DNA of 39,241 nucleotides from Candidatus Obscuribacterales bacterium (GCA_020050685.1 JAGVKG010000019.1:1-39241); one strand, 5' to 3'; counted from the stretch's first letter, positions 1-9,120 are shown. The notes: a model not told the origin generated them from the sequence alone. Made by a program: numbers and translations.

Positions 1-46
1 CTAACAAGCCAGGCTTTCCTTTGCTGCAAAACTTACGCGACCATTC

Positions 47-3000
47 TTATGCCACCATCTCTGAGAAATCTTCTGCCACTTTGCGTGAAAAATGACACCA
101 TACCTGTAAACCATTGAAGGTTACAGAAGTTGCATCAGCATTTATCTGAATATATGCTGTTGCGACACTACTTGTCTGAGTTCCGATTGCTATTGCTTTA
201 ACAACCGTTGACTGAGTGACGGTAAATGGCGCACTATATAAAGTTGAGCTTCCGCTCGGAGTGGAACCATCAAGTGTATATCGAATTGTTGTGCCAGGTT
301 GGGCTGTTAATGTAACTGTTTGGGTTCCCGGATAAACTCCAGTACCTGGCGAGATCGTAGGCGGGTTCGTCCCCGCTTGATACCTATTCAGGAGATAGTT
401 TTCTACATTTACTCTTTCAGCAGTAGATAGGGCGCGATTGTAAACAAGATATTCAGCAATATGCCCGGTAAATGTGTTACCACCGCTGTAGCCTTTGCCA
501 ATGAAGCATCCTGTCCGCGTAACATTGGAAATATTGTTTAATGTTCCTTTTGCAACGATATCTCCATTCGAGTAAAGCGTCGCAAATCCTGCACCGTTAT
601 GAACGACTTCAATCAGCTTAAATGAATTTTGTGCGATTCCAGTGGTTGAAATAATGTTGCTTGGACTAGACACACCATTAACATCGAACTCTAATCCGTT
701 GGGAGAGATCTCTTCAATTTTCAGGTTGTTTGCGTTGAGTCCCGTTGCGTAGTCAAAGAAACGCCGTCCTGTAGTAACCGTCGTTGGATTAGCAACTATA
801 AAAATGCTGCAGCCCTGATTCCAATCTGAGAATCCATTTGGAAACTGCATATAGCTATTTGTGCCATCAAATGTCAAGGCTGGCAAATTATTGATTACGT
901 TTGTATTGAATATTGGTTGGTTTAACGCGGTCAATTGTGTTGCAGAATTGCTGCTCCCCGATAAATCCAACCAATTGCTAACGGTTGAACCATTCAATGT
1001 CACACCGATATCGGACTTAAGCCAAGTAATGAGGTTGGTACGAGATACATTTGCCGTTGTTGAATCAATTTGAATTGTTTCACTAGCAACTGTACTGTTC
1101 TGCGATCCGCGAAAAGCAGCTGCCTTTATCGTTTTTGTGCTAGTAATGGTGAATTGACCAGCGTACAGGTGTCGAGTCCCGCTTGTCACCGGATCAGTAT
1201 TATCGTCAGTATAGTAGATCGTTACATCTGGATCGGTTGATGTTATAGTTATCTGTTGCGAAGTGGCGTAGACACTTGTCGTTGGTGATATGACGGGAGT
1301 AGCAATTGCAACTCCATATCTGGCGTTCATGTATCCCTCTACTGCTTGTCTCTGTGCAGTTGTAAGAGCGGTATTATATACAAGCACCTCAGCAATGCGC
1401 CCGTTAAAGAAGTTCTGAGCGTTGTAAGCACTTCCCAGATAATTACCCGTTCTTACTACATTGGTAATGTTATTGACGCTACCTTGTCCGTCTTGAACAC
1501 CCGACTTGTAAACCGTGGCAGAACCATCTCCATTGTGGATGGCCTCCAGCAATTGGTATCCACCAGTGGAAAGTGCAGTATTGGATGTCACACTGCTTGT
1601 TCCCCCAGCTGATGTGTTCACGTCCAATTCAAATGTGCTATTGCTACGCTCTGCCAACTTAAGATTGTCGTGTGCTGCTGCAGTTGCAAGATCAAAGAAA
1701 CTCGCACCACTGATAATGCTGGTCGGTTTTGTGACTACAAATACACTGGCACCAGCGCTAAAATTGGAAAGACCTATCGGAAGTTTCATAAACTCCGTAT
1801 TACTCGAAGTGAATGTCACGGTTGGCTTGTTCAAGATCTGCGAATCTGAGCTAACATAGCCTGGTTGATCTGCACCAGTCGCTTGAACTGCGTTGTAACC
1901 CAGGCCAGAGAGATCGAGCCATTGACTAATCTTGTTGCTTCCGTCGTAAGTCAAGCCAGTGTCTGGTCTCAACCAAAGCGTTACTTGATCGCGGCTTACG
2001 TTGGCAGTTAAGCTATCAATCGTAATCCTTACACTAGCAATCGGACTCGTAGCAGACGGAGATGAACGAACGGCTATTGCCTTGACTGTTGTTGAAATTG
2101 TGATTGGAAATGGTGTGCTATACGTTTGTCGTGAACCCATCGGATCATTAGGATCTGTGCCATCTGTTGTGTAATAAATTGTCATCGTTGCTGGGGAAAC
2201 AATTGGGTCTGCGGTAATTGTCACATTGAGAGAGCCTGATTGAATGCTCGTACCCGGTGTGATGAAAGGAGGGCTAACTGGTAGTGCGTACCTAGTGAAT
2301 AAATAACCCTCTACTGCTTGTCGTTCCGAGGTGCTCAAATTGCGGTTATACATGATGATTTCTGCAATCTCACCGGTCAGATAATTAGTACTAGTGCCGC
2401 TGTAATCGCGAGCAAGGTAGTTATTAGTTCTAGTAACGTTCGGAATATTGTTCATGGTGTTTTGCGCACCCTGGGTACCATTTGTTAAAAATGTGCCAAT
2501 CCCAGCACCATTATGCATGGCTTCGATAAGCTGATAGGTTGATGCTGTAAGGGCATTTGTTGAAAGTACAGTACTTGCTGTACCACTACTAAGATTTACA
2601 TTGAACTGGGCTCCGTTGGGCGCGCTTTCAGATATTGCAATATTGTCGTGGCTGGGAGAGGTAGCAAACTCGAAGAAGCGTTTCCCGCTCCCAATGGTGG
2701 TAGGGTTGGTAACCACAAATATGCTCGCACCTGCAGTAAAGTTGGACAGTCCTTGCGGCAATTGCATAAAATCATTTGTTCCATCAAAGCGTACCGTCGG
2801 TAGACTATTTGGCCCATTTTGTAGGGTGGGCTGATTTGTGCCAGTTGCTTGCGTAGCGTTGTTTCCATTGCCAGACACGTCTCCCCATGCACTTACTCCG
2901 GTACCGACACCTCCTGATGTGACACTATTGTCTGACTTCAGCCACATCATCATTCCGCTCCGGCTCACATTTGCGGTCAATGGATCAATCTGAATATTGG

Positions 3001-5485
3001 CCGTTGTAACACCACTGAATGCTGTTCCTCTATAGGCAATCGCTTTTATTGTCTTTGTGGATGTGATTGGGAATGGGCCATTGTAGGGGGTTGACATACT
3101 ATCTGGCGGATTACCATTGTCCGTGTAGTAGATAGAAACACCTGGATCGGCCGTTATGCTTACCAGCACCGAGGAAGATGATTGGACACTGTTTCCTGGT
3201 GTAATTGTCGGTGGACTAATAAAAATGGCATAGCGACTATAAAGATAACCTTCAACAGAGGCACGCTCTTGCGCACTCAAAGCACGGTTGTACACAATAA
3301 ATTCTGCGATTTGTCCATTAAATAGATTACCTGCACTATAGCCCTTGCCAATAAAGCAGCCAGTACGAGTCACGCTTGGAATATTTATAAGCGAACCTTG
3401 TCCTACTTGAGTTGAATTAGAAAAGATTTGTCCGCTGGCATTTCCAGAATGAATTGCTTCAATTAGCTGAAAGCTTGTAGTACCTAAACCAGTGCTTGAG
3501 GTAATCGCGCTTGGGGTAGCAACACCGTTTACATCAAACTCTAGTCCAGAAGGGTTAATCTCCTCAATCTTGATGTTGTTTGAATTTAGTCCAGTAGCAA
3601 AATCAAAGAAACGAAGGTTTGTTGTAATCACAGATGGCTTTGTCACCAAGAAGATGCTACAGCCATTCCAATCGGCAAAGCCATTTGGGAACTGCATATA
3701 ATCGCTCGAGCCGTCAAATACGATTGCTGGTAAACTGTTGGGAAAACCCGTGCTTGTGTTGACTGTGGGTTGATTTGCACTGGTTGCTTGGGTTGCATTG
3801 TTGCCACTGCCGGATAGATCGGTCCACTGACTAACAGTGGATCCATTCATGATCACGCCATTATCCGACTTGAGCCAAATTGTCATGTCAGTTCGAGGAA
3901 CATTTTGTGTCTGTGTGTCAATCTGAATTTTGGCAATAGCGATAGGACTTGTTGTGTAAGATGCACCAGTAGCAACTGCCTTTATCGTCTTCGTTGATGA
4001 TATTGAAAATGACCCTTCGTATAGTTTTTTGGTTGGACTTATTATTGGATCTGAATCATCATCCGTGTAGTAAATTAGTGCACCTGAAGTAGCAGATATG
4101 CTTACTCCTTGTGGGCTTGTTGAGAAGACACTATCTCCGGGCGTAATTACGGGTGCTGCTAATGTTGGAGCTGTGCCGATGTCATATTTGCTCTTAAAGT
4201 AACCTTCTATTGCGGCTCGCGCATCGCTTGAAAGTGCCGAATTGTAGACCAGGATTTCGACTATCTGCCCATTGAGGAAAAGTGTGCCGTTGAAATCCTT
4301 GCCAATGAAATTACCAGTTCGAGTTACGTTGTTGATATTGCTAAGGTTCCCTGTTGCTGCTTGCGTACCATTAGAATACAAAGTGGCATTGCCGGCACCG
4401 CTATGAATTGCTTCGAGAACTTGGTAAGAACCCGTACCTAATCCAGTAGACGATGTAACATTGCTGGCAGTTGTGTTGTTATAAGAGTAAAGACTGAACC
4501 CAGTTGTCGCCTGCTCGCGGAAGCTAATGTTATTGCTCGTTTGTCCGTTACCAAAATCGATGAACCGAACTCCAGTAGTAATTGATGTAGGTTTTGTCAC
4601 CACAAAAATGCTTGCTCCAGAGGTGAAGTTTGCAAACCCAGATGCAAGCTTTAGCCATTGATTTGTTCCATTAAAACTAATGGCTGGAAGTCCATTCAAA
4701 ACATCGGCAGAAACTGTCGGCTGACTTGCGCCGGTTGTTTGAAATGCATTATTTCCATTCTGAGATTGGTCTGTCCACTGACTGACACTTCCAGCGCTTG
4801 ATACTACTCCGACATCGGAGCGTAACCAAAGCAAGAGATTGCTGGCTCTTTGGGGAACGCTCGTCATTAAGACCACATGATCGAATGTCGCTGTGCTTAG
4901 GGTTCCAATGACATTACTGCTTACTGCAAACCCTGTGTAATAAACAGTGGAGAATGTAGTAATTTCTGAACTTCCTACTAAAGTCCAGGAAATTGAATCT
5001 GTTGAATAATAACCTGCAAAACTATTACCACTTCTAACTAAGCGTAAATACACAGGAGCTGCAACAGATGCGCCCAGTGTAGTTGTAGCCAGAGCGCCAG
5101 CTTCTGTACGTGTGGTAAATATCACGCCGTTTTGTGGAGTGACTGCGATTGTTGCCTGAGCAGCATTGGCATCAAGAGACGCTCGCATCATCAAGCCACT
5201 GGGAGCGAACGCATTTGTATTTGTTTGTGTGGCAACGCGTCCCACCATTTCAACGTTGCCTGTTGTTGGCGTATTGACAAAACAGAAACTATCGCTCGTC
5301 CCGCCAACGCCGGAACCAGCTCCATAAATAGTATAAGTACCTGAACTAACAGTAAAATTTTGTGAGGCGCCAGGGCTTCCAATTTCTGCCTGTGTAAAAG
5401 TTTGTGCATAAGCAGGACTGGCAAAAATGCCAATCCCAACTAATAAAACTAGAATTGCCCACAAGTGAGTGCGGATTTTTGACAC
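47..5485 (-). CDS. Giant secreted LamG / chitobiase-C-terminal repeat protein
   Basis: This is an 1812-residue exported protein of probable surface or adhesive role. Residues 1-28 form a signal peptide ending AYAQ. Residues 29-208 look like a single concanavalin-like beta-sandwich. Five tandem units follow, each a LamG-like domain opening with a conserved Trp-Leu-[KR]-[SP]-Asp motif (Trp at 220, 537, 848, 1171 and 1488) and closing with a short chitobiase/hexosaminidase C-terminal-type domain (IYYTDD...STKTIKA). The unit period is 311-323 residues. A sixth Trp (1796) falls on this period, but the frame ends 16 residues later, so the gene may be truncated. Start is GTG, with GAGGGA about 8 nt upstream; no in-frame ATG fits the signal peptide. 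LamG and CHB modules are known in carbohydrate or surface binding; no catalytic domain is visible, so the ligand is unknown. Confidence 0.85.
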   Translation of the reverse strand: MSKIRTHLWAILVLLVGIGIFASPAYAQTFTQAEIGSPGASQNFTVSSGTYTIYGAGSGVGGTSDSFCFVNTPTTGNVEMVGRVATQTNTNAFAPSGLMMRASLDANAAQATIAVTPQNGVIFTTRTEAGALATTTLGASVAAPVYLRLVRSGNSFAGYYSTDSISWTLVGSSEITTFSTVYYTGFAVSSNVIGTLSTATFDHVVLMTSVPQRASNLLLWLRSDVGVVSSAGSVSQWTDQSQNGNNAFQTTGASQPTVSADVLNGLPAISFNGTNQWLKLASGFANFTSGASIFVVTKPTSITTGVRFIDFGNGQTSNNISFREQATTGFSLYSYNNTTASNVTSSTGLGTGSYQVLEAIHSGAGNATLYSNGTQAATGNLSNINNVTRTGNFIGKDFNGTLFLNGQIVEILVYNSALSSDARAAIEGYFKSKYDIGTAPTLAAPVITPGDSVFSTSPQGVSISATSGALIYYTDDDSDPIISPTKKLYEGSFSISSTKTIKAVATGASYTTSPIAIAKIQIDTQTQNVPRTDMTIWLKSDNGVIMNGSTVSQWTDLSGSGNNATQATSANQPTVNTSTGFPNSLPAIVFDGSSDYMQFPNGFADWNGCSIFLVTKPSVITTNLRFFDFATGLNSNNIKIEEINPSGLEFDVNGVATPSAITSSTGLGTTSFQLIEAIHSGNASGQIFSNSTQVGQGSLINIPSVTRTGCFIGKGYSAGNLFNGQIAEFIVYNRALSAQERASVEGYLYSRYAIFISPPTITPGNSVQSSSSVLVSITADPGVSIYYTDNGNPPDSMSTPYNGPFPITSTKTIKAIAYRGTAFSGVTTANIQIDPLTANVSRSGMMMWLKSDNSVTSGGVGTGVSAWGDVSGNGNNATQATGTNQPTLQNGPNSLPTVRFDGTNDFMQLPQGLSNFTAGASIFVVTNPTTIGSGKRFFEFATSPSHDNIAISESAPNGAQFNVNLSSGTASTVLSTNALTASTYQLIEAMHNGAGIGTFLTNGTQGAQNTMNNIPNVTRTNNYLARDYSGTSTNYLTGEIAEIIMYNRNLSTSERQAVEGYLFTRYALPVSPPFITPGTSIQSGSLNVTITADPIVSPATMTIYYTTDGTDPNDPMGSRQTYSTPFPITISTTVKAIAVRSSPSATSPIASVRITIDSLTANVSRDQVTLWLRPDTGLTYDGSNKISQWLDLSGLGYNAVQATGADQPGYVSSDSQILNKPTVTFTSSNTEFMKLPIGLSNFSAGASVFVVTKPTSIISGASFFDLATAAAHDNLKLAERSNSTFELDVNTSAGGTSSVTSNTALSTGGYQLLEAIHNGDGSATVYKSGVQDGQGSVNNITNVVRTGNYLGSAYNAQNFFNGRIAEVLVYNTALTTAQRQAVEGYMNARYGVAIATPVISPTTSVYATSQQITITSTDPDVTIYYTDDNTDPVTSGTRHLYAGQFTITSTKTIKAAAFRGSQNSTVASETIQIDSTTANVSRTNLITWLKSDIGVTLNGSTVSNWLDLSGSSNSATQLTALNQPIFNTNVINNLPALTFDGTNSYMQFPNGFSDWNQGCSIFIVANPTTVTTGRRFFDYATGLNANNLKIEEISPNGLEFDVNGVSSPSNIISTTGIAQNSFKLIEVVHNGAGFATLYSNGDIVAKGTLNNISNVTRTGCFIGKGYSGGNTFTGHIAEYLVYNRALSTAERVNVENYLLNRYQAGTNPPTISPGTGVYPGTQTVTLTAQPGTTIRYTLDGSTPSGSSTLYSAPFTVTQSTVVKAIAIGTQTSSVATAYIQINADATSVTFNGLQVWCHFSRKVAEDFSEMVA

Positions 5486-5557
5486 AGGAATCCCTCGCTC
5501 CCCCGCCGTATAAAGGAAGAGACATTAACTTCGCCCATCAATTACCCTACTTCTACC

Positions 5558-5586
5558 GTTATAGCTCGACAACCAATTTCGGTCAA
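5558..5586 (-). promoter_or_regulatory. Sigma-70 promoter of the giant LamG gene
   Basis: On the minus strand, TTGACC (5586-5581) and TATAAC (5563-5558) are separated by exactly 17 nt. This predicts transcription from about 5551 and a leader of about 66 nt before the GTG start at 5485. Confidence 0.65.
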
Positions 5587-5683
5587 CAGCACTTTTGAAT
5601 GTACATTATGTAACATTGCTGGAAGCAACCGTTCGGTGGACACACAGGGACTTAATAAAACTCTGTAAGTGAATTCTAATGCA

Positions 5684-5785
5684 ATGAAGATTTGTAAAAC
5701 ATGTTTGGATAAAGAGTCGCACAAACTGCTAAGAGAGTGCATTTGGTGTCATAGCTCATGTTGGAGTTACGGCTTGATCAGATGA
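5684..5785 (+). CDS. Possible 33-residue double-CxxC miniprotein
   Basis: This short frame lies in the 321-nt gap between the giant gene and the hydrolase, on the opposite strand to both. It starts ATG and ends TGA. It encodes MKICKTCLDK..., with two Cys-x-x-Cys pairs about 14 residues apart (CKTC and CIWC), the pattern of a minimal zinc knuckle or ribbon, plus a further Cys near the end. There is no clear Shine-Dalgarno sequence and no clear promoter. It could be a chance frame or the remnant of a longer zinc-finger gene. The rest of this gap, apart from the giant gene's promoter, shows nothing recognisable. Confidence 0.25.
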   Translation: MKICKTCLDKESHKLLRECIWCHSSCWSYGLIR

Positions 5786-5806
5786 CAGGCGGCTTTTGAA
5801 AGAACT

Positions 5807-6850
5807 TTACGGTGCTGGATCGAGGTTCGATTCGGAAGAGGGAATTATGCTTGATCCACTTGCAGTATTCTCCTGCGCAAGCTGACCTCGATATGCCACG
5901 CTCTCGGATAGAAATGTATCCATCGCCTGAAGCGCTGGCGCTGGAGTGTAAGCCGATTCTAAAAGCAAGTGACCGTTGCCGTTCAAGAGACAAAATGTTT
6001 TTTTGTCTGAGCCAAGTTTGGTCATGAATTTTGGAATCGCATTTGCTTTGTAAATTTTGTCTTCCGATCCGGCAATAATCAGGACTGGCAAATTGCGCGG
6101 GAATCGCTTGAGGTTCTTCAGTGATTTTGAATTTGTTTTCAGACTCGCTAAAGCCTCAACAATGGTCATGCCTTTGCGTACCAATGGATCTTTGAGGTAA
6201 TCGTCGATCACGCGCTGGTCTTCTGATAGGTACCTTCCAATGTACGGCTCAAGGGACACTTCCTTAAATGGATTAGTAATGCCGCGAGCCACATCAAATA
6301 TCGCCTTCGGAGTTATATGCAAATACGGCGTGATGCATGGGCTGGAAAGTACCAGTCCATCAATCAATTGTGCATATTTCTGTGAGCTTGTATTGGCAAT
6401 GGCGATTGCCAGATTTGCCCCCAGGCTTTCTCCCATAATGTAAATTGGCAAATTGGGATTAGCTTCGTGCAGGGCGACAAGTAGCTTCTCGATATCATCC
6501 TGACTTTGCTTGTAGTTCATCTTGCTCTCAGGTTTGTCTTTAAAGTCGCCAGCCAGCCATCGACCAAATCCACGCATATCCAAGGAATAGACAACAAAAC
6601 CTTCGCTTGCAAGACGATTCGCCAACGGGCTAAAGCTGCCGCTATGCAAGGTCGCCCCATGAACAGCTATAACTATTGCCTTCGTGGCAATCTGGGTGTC
6701 CTGCCACTGCCGAACGGGCAGCATTAAACTCTGGACGGCTTTGGGATTAGTGTCCTCAATAACCTCAGCCAAACTGGCGGGTATGCAAGCCAGGCTGATA
6801 AAAATGCTAGCAATTATTGAAACGGCAACTGTGCGCTTGGTTCTATCCAT
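5807..6850 (-). CDS. Secreted alpha/beta hydrolase (lysophospholipase/monoacylglycerol-lipase type)
   Basis: This 347-residue serine hydrolase belongs to the alpha/beta-hydrolase group that includes monoglyceride lipases and lysophospholipases (Hydrolase_4/S33-like). An N-terminal hydrophobic segment (about residues 8-28, ending SLAE) predicts export. Fold landmarks are visible: the oxyanion-region HGATLHSG (64-71), the DMRGFGRW strand (91-98), the nucleophile elbow GESLGA with Ser142, an Asp at 264 in GSEDKIY, and His294 in GNGHLL. The triad is complete. ATG start, with a GGGGG-rich purine stretch about 12 nt upstream. The C-terminal 35 residues are Ser-rich and lie outside the fold. The substrate cannot be read from sequence; ester lipids are likely. 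Confidence 0.85.
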   Translation of the reverse strand: MDRTKRTVAVSIIASIFISLACIPASLAEVIEDTNPKAVQSLMLPVRQWQDTQIATKAIVIAVHGATLHSGSFSPLANRLASEGFVVYSLDMRGFGRWLAGDFKDKPESKMNYKQSQDDIEKLLVALHEANPNLPIYIMGESLGANLAIAIANTSSQKYAQLIDGLVLSSPCITPYLHITPKAIFDVARGITNPFKEVSLEPYIGRYLSEDQRVIDDYLKDPLVRKGMTIVEALASLKTNSKSLKNLKRFPRNLPVLIIAGSEDKIYKANAIPKFMTKLGSDKKTFCLLNGNGHLLLESAYTPAPALQAMDTFLSESVAYRGQLAQENTASGSSIIPSSESNLDPAP

Positions 6851-7149
6851 AAGCTCTGGGTTTCCCCCTTCTACTTATTCCGTTGACCTCGGCTTCCGCT
6901 TGGCAAGTCCATTAGACCTATACCAACCCAGAAGGAAGTCCAAACCTCGTATTTTGTTGCCGATTTATCAGACAACTTAATCTAATGAAATAAATGGCTC
7001 CCCGTGGGGCTTTTGAGCGGTTGAGGGCCAAATTATGTTCGCAAATTCCGGTCTTAACAGACGTCTGGATATATGCCTTGGATAAGCGAGCTAGGTAGAT
7101 GCATTAAGTCTGAGCCCAATGCATTTTTCAATTTAGTCGTTGGTAGAAG
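6851..7149. other. Gene-free stretch between hydrolase and unknown gene
   Basis: About 300 nt without a supported gene. It should hold the hydrolase promoter, but no clear -35/-10 pair was found. The only structure seen is the short GC-rich hairpin at 6997-7010. Confidence 0.4.
6997..7014. terminator. Weak GC hairpin, possible terminator
   Basis: The bases GCTCC and GGGGC can pair (with one G-U) around a four-base loop at 6997-7010, followed on the plus strand by TTTT. It lies about 140 nt beyond the stop of the minus-strand gene ending at 7150, and no plus-strand gene ends nearby, so its role is doubtful. Confidence 0.3.
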
Positions 7150-7965
7150 CTATGCTGTTTGTACGTTAAATCCGACAGCTACATTTTCGCCAAGCTTTAA
7201 CTCTTCGTGATGATGACCGAACAATTCGTCTTCGGTCATCTTGCCGGAAGCGACGCGAACCAAATCGCCGAACAGTTCGCGTGCTAAAGATGGCAACATT
7301 TCGTAGCCAATTTCTTGACCGGAACTTTGCCAAACCACTTTGTCATCGCTATACGATGTGGTGATGTCCATGAATGGCGGAAAGTCTTGTTCCTTCATCA
7401 CGTTGTTTCGAAAACCTAAGATGTTGGCTGCCGGCATGAGGAAAACGGAAACCTTGCCATGGTAACCGCGCAAGATCAATGCCCAATATCGTGTGGCTAA
7501 GTGGCCGCGAAAAACAATGTCTTCACGATTAGGAACGGCTGTATGTTGTGAATAAGCATCCGGCCAATTTGGCGGCTCGCAGCTCACAACTAAGTCTGTG
7601 CCCATAGCACTTTGGTTGAAAGTTTTTGCGCACTCAGCGAAGCAATCAAATAGTGCATCCACCCATTTGTGTAATTGGCGTTTGGCATCGTCTTTTTGCT
7701 TTTGAGTCTGCGAACTTGATGCACCAAGCACATCTTCGCTCAAGCTATTCAACCAACTCATGGTTTCTGCCTGACGACGAGGCTGAAGTTGAGCAAGAAT
7801 TTGTTGAGACAATGCGGCCGTGTCCGACGGAGGTGGACTATATTCTTCATGCTGGCGTTTATCGAGGGGGGCCCATTTATCTTCGAAGGAACCACCACTT
7901 TTTTGTTGTTCGTCGTCGTCGTAAATCACGTTTGCATTCCCCCGCACTTGACCAAAACTGCTCAT
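7150..7965 (-). CDS. Hypothetical protein, 271 aa, cytoplasmic
   Basis: Function not recognised. The protein has no signal peptide or membrane segment. Residues 1-60 are polar and low in complexity (acidic, with a PPPS stretch), so probably disordered. The remainder (about 65-260) looks like one mixed alpha/beta domain with aromatic-rich segments such as TRYWALILRGYHGKVSVFLM (about 157-176), reminiscent of a beta-sheet core. ATG start, with GGGA about 8 nt upstream. It is divergent from the radical SAM gene at 8122 and shares its upstream region. No catalytic motif could be identified. Confidence 0.7.
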   Translation of the reverse strand: MSSFGQVRGNANVIYDDDEQQKSGGSFEDKWAPLDKRQHEEYSPPPSDTAALSQQILAQLQPRRQAETMSWLNSLSEDVLGASSSQTQKQKDDAKRQLHKWVDALFDCFAECAKTFNQSAMGTDLVVSCEPPNWPDAYSQHTAVPNREDIVFRGHLATRYWALILRGYHGKVSVFLMPAANILGFRNNVMKEQDFPPFMDITTSYSDDKVVWQSSGQEIGYEMLPSLARELFGDLVRVASGKMTEDELFGHHHEELKLGENVAVGFNVQTA

Positions 7966-8121
7966 CCATTATCCCAGCTTGGTATGGCTGGAACTGCAGA
8001 GAATAACATGAGTCTTTACACTTCATCAGGTGTCAAAGGTTAAATTCTCTTGACAATCGGGTGATCAAAAAGACTCTGCGGGGGAATAAGTACCATAGCT
8101 AAATTGACGGAGGTTTGCGCG

Positions 8122-9096
8122 ATGCAGAATTTTCTCGAACTTGAGGCTGGCACAAGAGAGAGCAAGGCTCTTTTGAGCCTGCTTTGGCTAGAAATTACGC
8201 AGAAATGTAATCTGAGTTGTGTACATTGTTACGCAGAATCGAATCCTTACAAGCCACTATCGGCAGGAATGCAATTGTCAGATTGGTATCGACTCATTGA
8301 AGAGGCTGCAAAATTAAAGTGTCAGATGATTCAATTCATTGGGGGAGAACCAACCGTTCATCCGGATTTGCCAAGATTGATTACTGCTGCTAAAGCAAAG
8401 AATATTCCGGTCGTTGAGGTCTATACAAACGGCACATGCTTTACCAACGAATTAAGGACATGCTTCATTGAAAATAGGGTTGACCTTGCTTTTTCTGTTT
8501 ATGCCGATTGTGCTGATGTGCATGACCAGGTAACCCAGGTTTCCGGTAGCCAGAAAAAGACATTGGAAGCTATAGAGTGGTCAGTAAACAACTCCCTTAT
8601 GACGCGAGTAGGCGTAATAGATACAGGAATTAATAGCTCTCATACCGACAGTGCCGTGCGGATGTTAAAGGCAATAGGGGTGAAAAATGTTGGAGTAGAT
8701 CGAACGAGATTGATCGGCAGGACTCAACTCTCTTGTGATGAAGAAGCACTTATGAGTGAATTGTGCGGCAAATGCACACCTGGCAAATTGTGCGTCACTT
8801 CTGCTGGTGATATCTTCCCCTGTGTCTTTTCAAGATTCTATAAAGTTGGTGATGCTAAGGAAGGTCTAAGGGCAGCACTTGATGGCAGCCAATTGGAGAA
8901 ATTTCAAACAGCCCTTAATAGCCATCGTTGCGAAGTGAGCGGATGTGCTCCTGATGAGGAAAACTCTGATTATTGCAATCCTGATAGACCTTCGCCGTGT
9001 AATCCGGATCAGCGCTGTAATCCAGACATTTCATGTCGCCCTGATGCACAATGTCAACCGAGGACTTGTAATCCAGGTAGAACTGGTGAAGAATAA
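8122..9096 (+). CDS. Radical SAM protein with SPASM-like region and Cys-x-Pro-Asp tail
   Basis: This is a 324-residue radical S-adenosylmethionine enzyme. The cluster-binding motif CNLSCVHC supplies Cys29, Cys33 and Cys36, followed by the GGEP motif (74-77) typical of SAM binding. A later Cys group (215, 218, 224, 234, 270, 275) resembles a SPASM/twitch auxiliary Fe-S region. The last 50 residues carry seven C-x-P-[D/R/G] units (Cys at 275, 285, 293, 299, 305, 311 and 316). The start is set at ATG 8122 because a GGAGG at 8109-8113 sits 8 nt upstream; an in-frame TTG at 8104 lacks such a site. SPASM proteins often modify peptides, but no precursor gene was seen beside it. The substrate is unknown, and the tail could bind extra clusters or itself be modified. 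Confidence 0.88.
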   Translation: MQNFLELEAGTRESKALLSLLWLEITQKCNLSCVHCYAESNPYKPLSAGMQLSDWYRLIEEAAKLKCQMIQFIGGEPTVHPDLPRLITAAKAKNIPVVEVYTNGTCFTNELRTCFIENRVDLAFSVYADCADVHDQVTQVSGSQKKTLEAIEWSVNNSLMTRVGVIDTGINSSHTDSAVRMLKAIGVKNVGVDRTRLIGRTQLSCDEEALMSELCGKCTPGKLCVTSAGDIFPCVFSRFYKVGDAKEGLRAALDGSQLEKFQTALNSHRCEVSGCAPDEENSDYCNPDRPSPCNPDQRCNPDISCRPDAQCQPRTCNPGRTGEE

Positions 9097-9097
9097 T

Positions 9098-9117
9098 TTG
9101 TCGTATTTGACAATTTT
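9098..9117 (+). terminator. Possible intrinsic terminator after the radical SAM gene
   Basis: TTGTC (9098-9102) pairs with GACAA (9109-9113) around a six-base loop, followed by TTTT, starting 2 nt after the radical SAM stop codon. The stem is short and AT-rich, so this is tentative. It lies in the 24-nt gap between convergent genes. Confidence 0.4.
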
Positions 9118-9120
9118 AAG

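Noticed and set aside
1-5485. Regular repeats that might be a CRISPR or satellite array
   Set aside because: The repeats are about 950 bp, diverged and in frame, and encode protein modules; there are no short identical direct repeats with unique spacers.
5812-5840. GGTTCGATT-like T-loop suggesting a tRNA
   Set aside because: No matching acceptor, D or anticodon stems could be folded, and the bases lie in the 3' end of the hydrolase gene.
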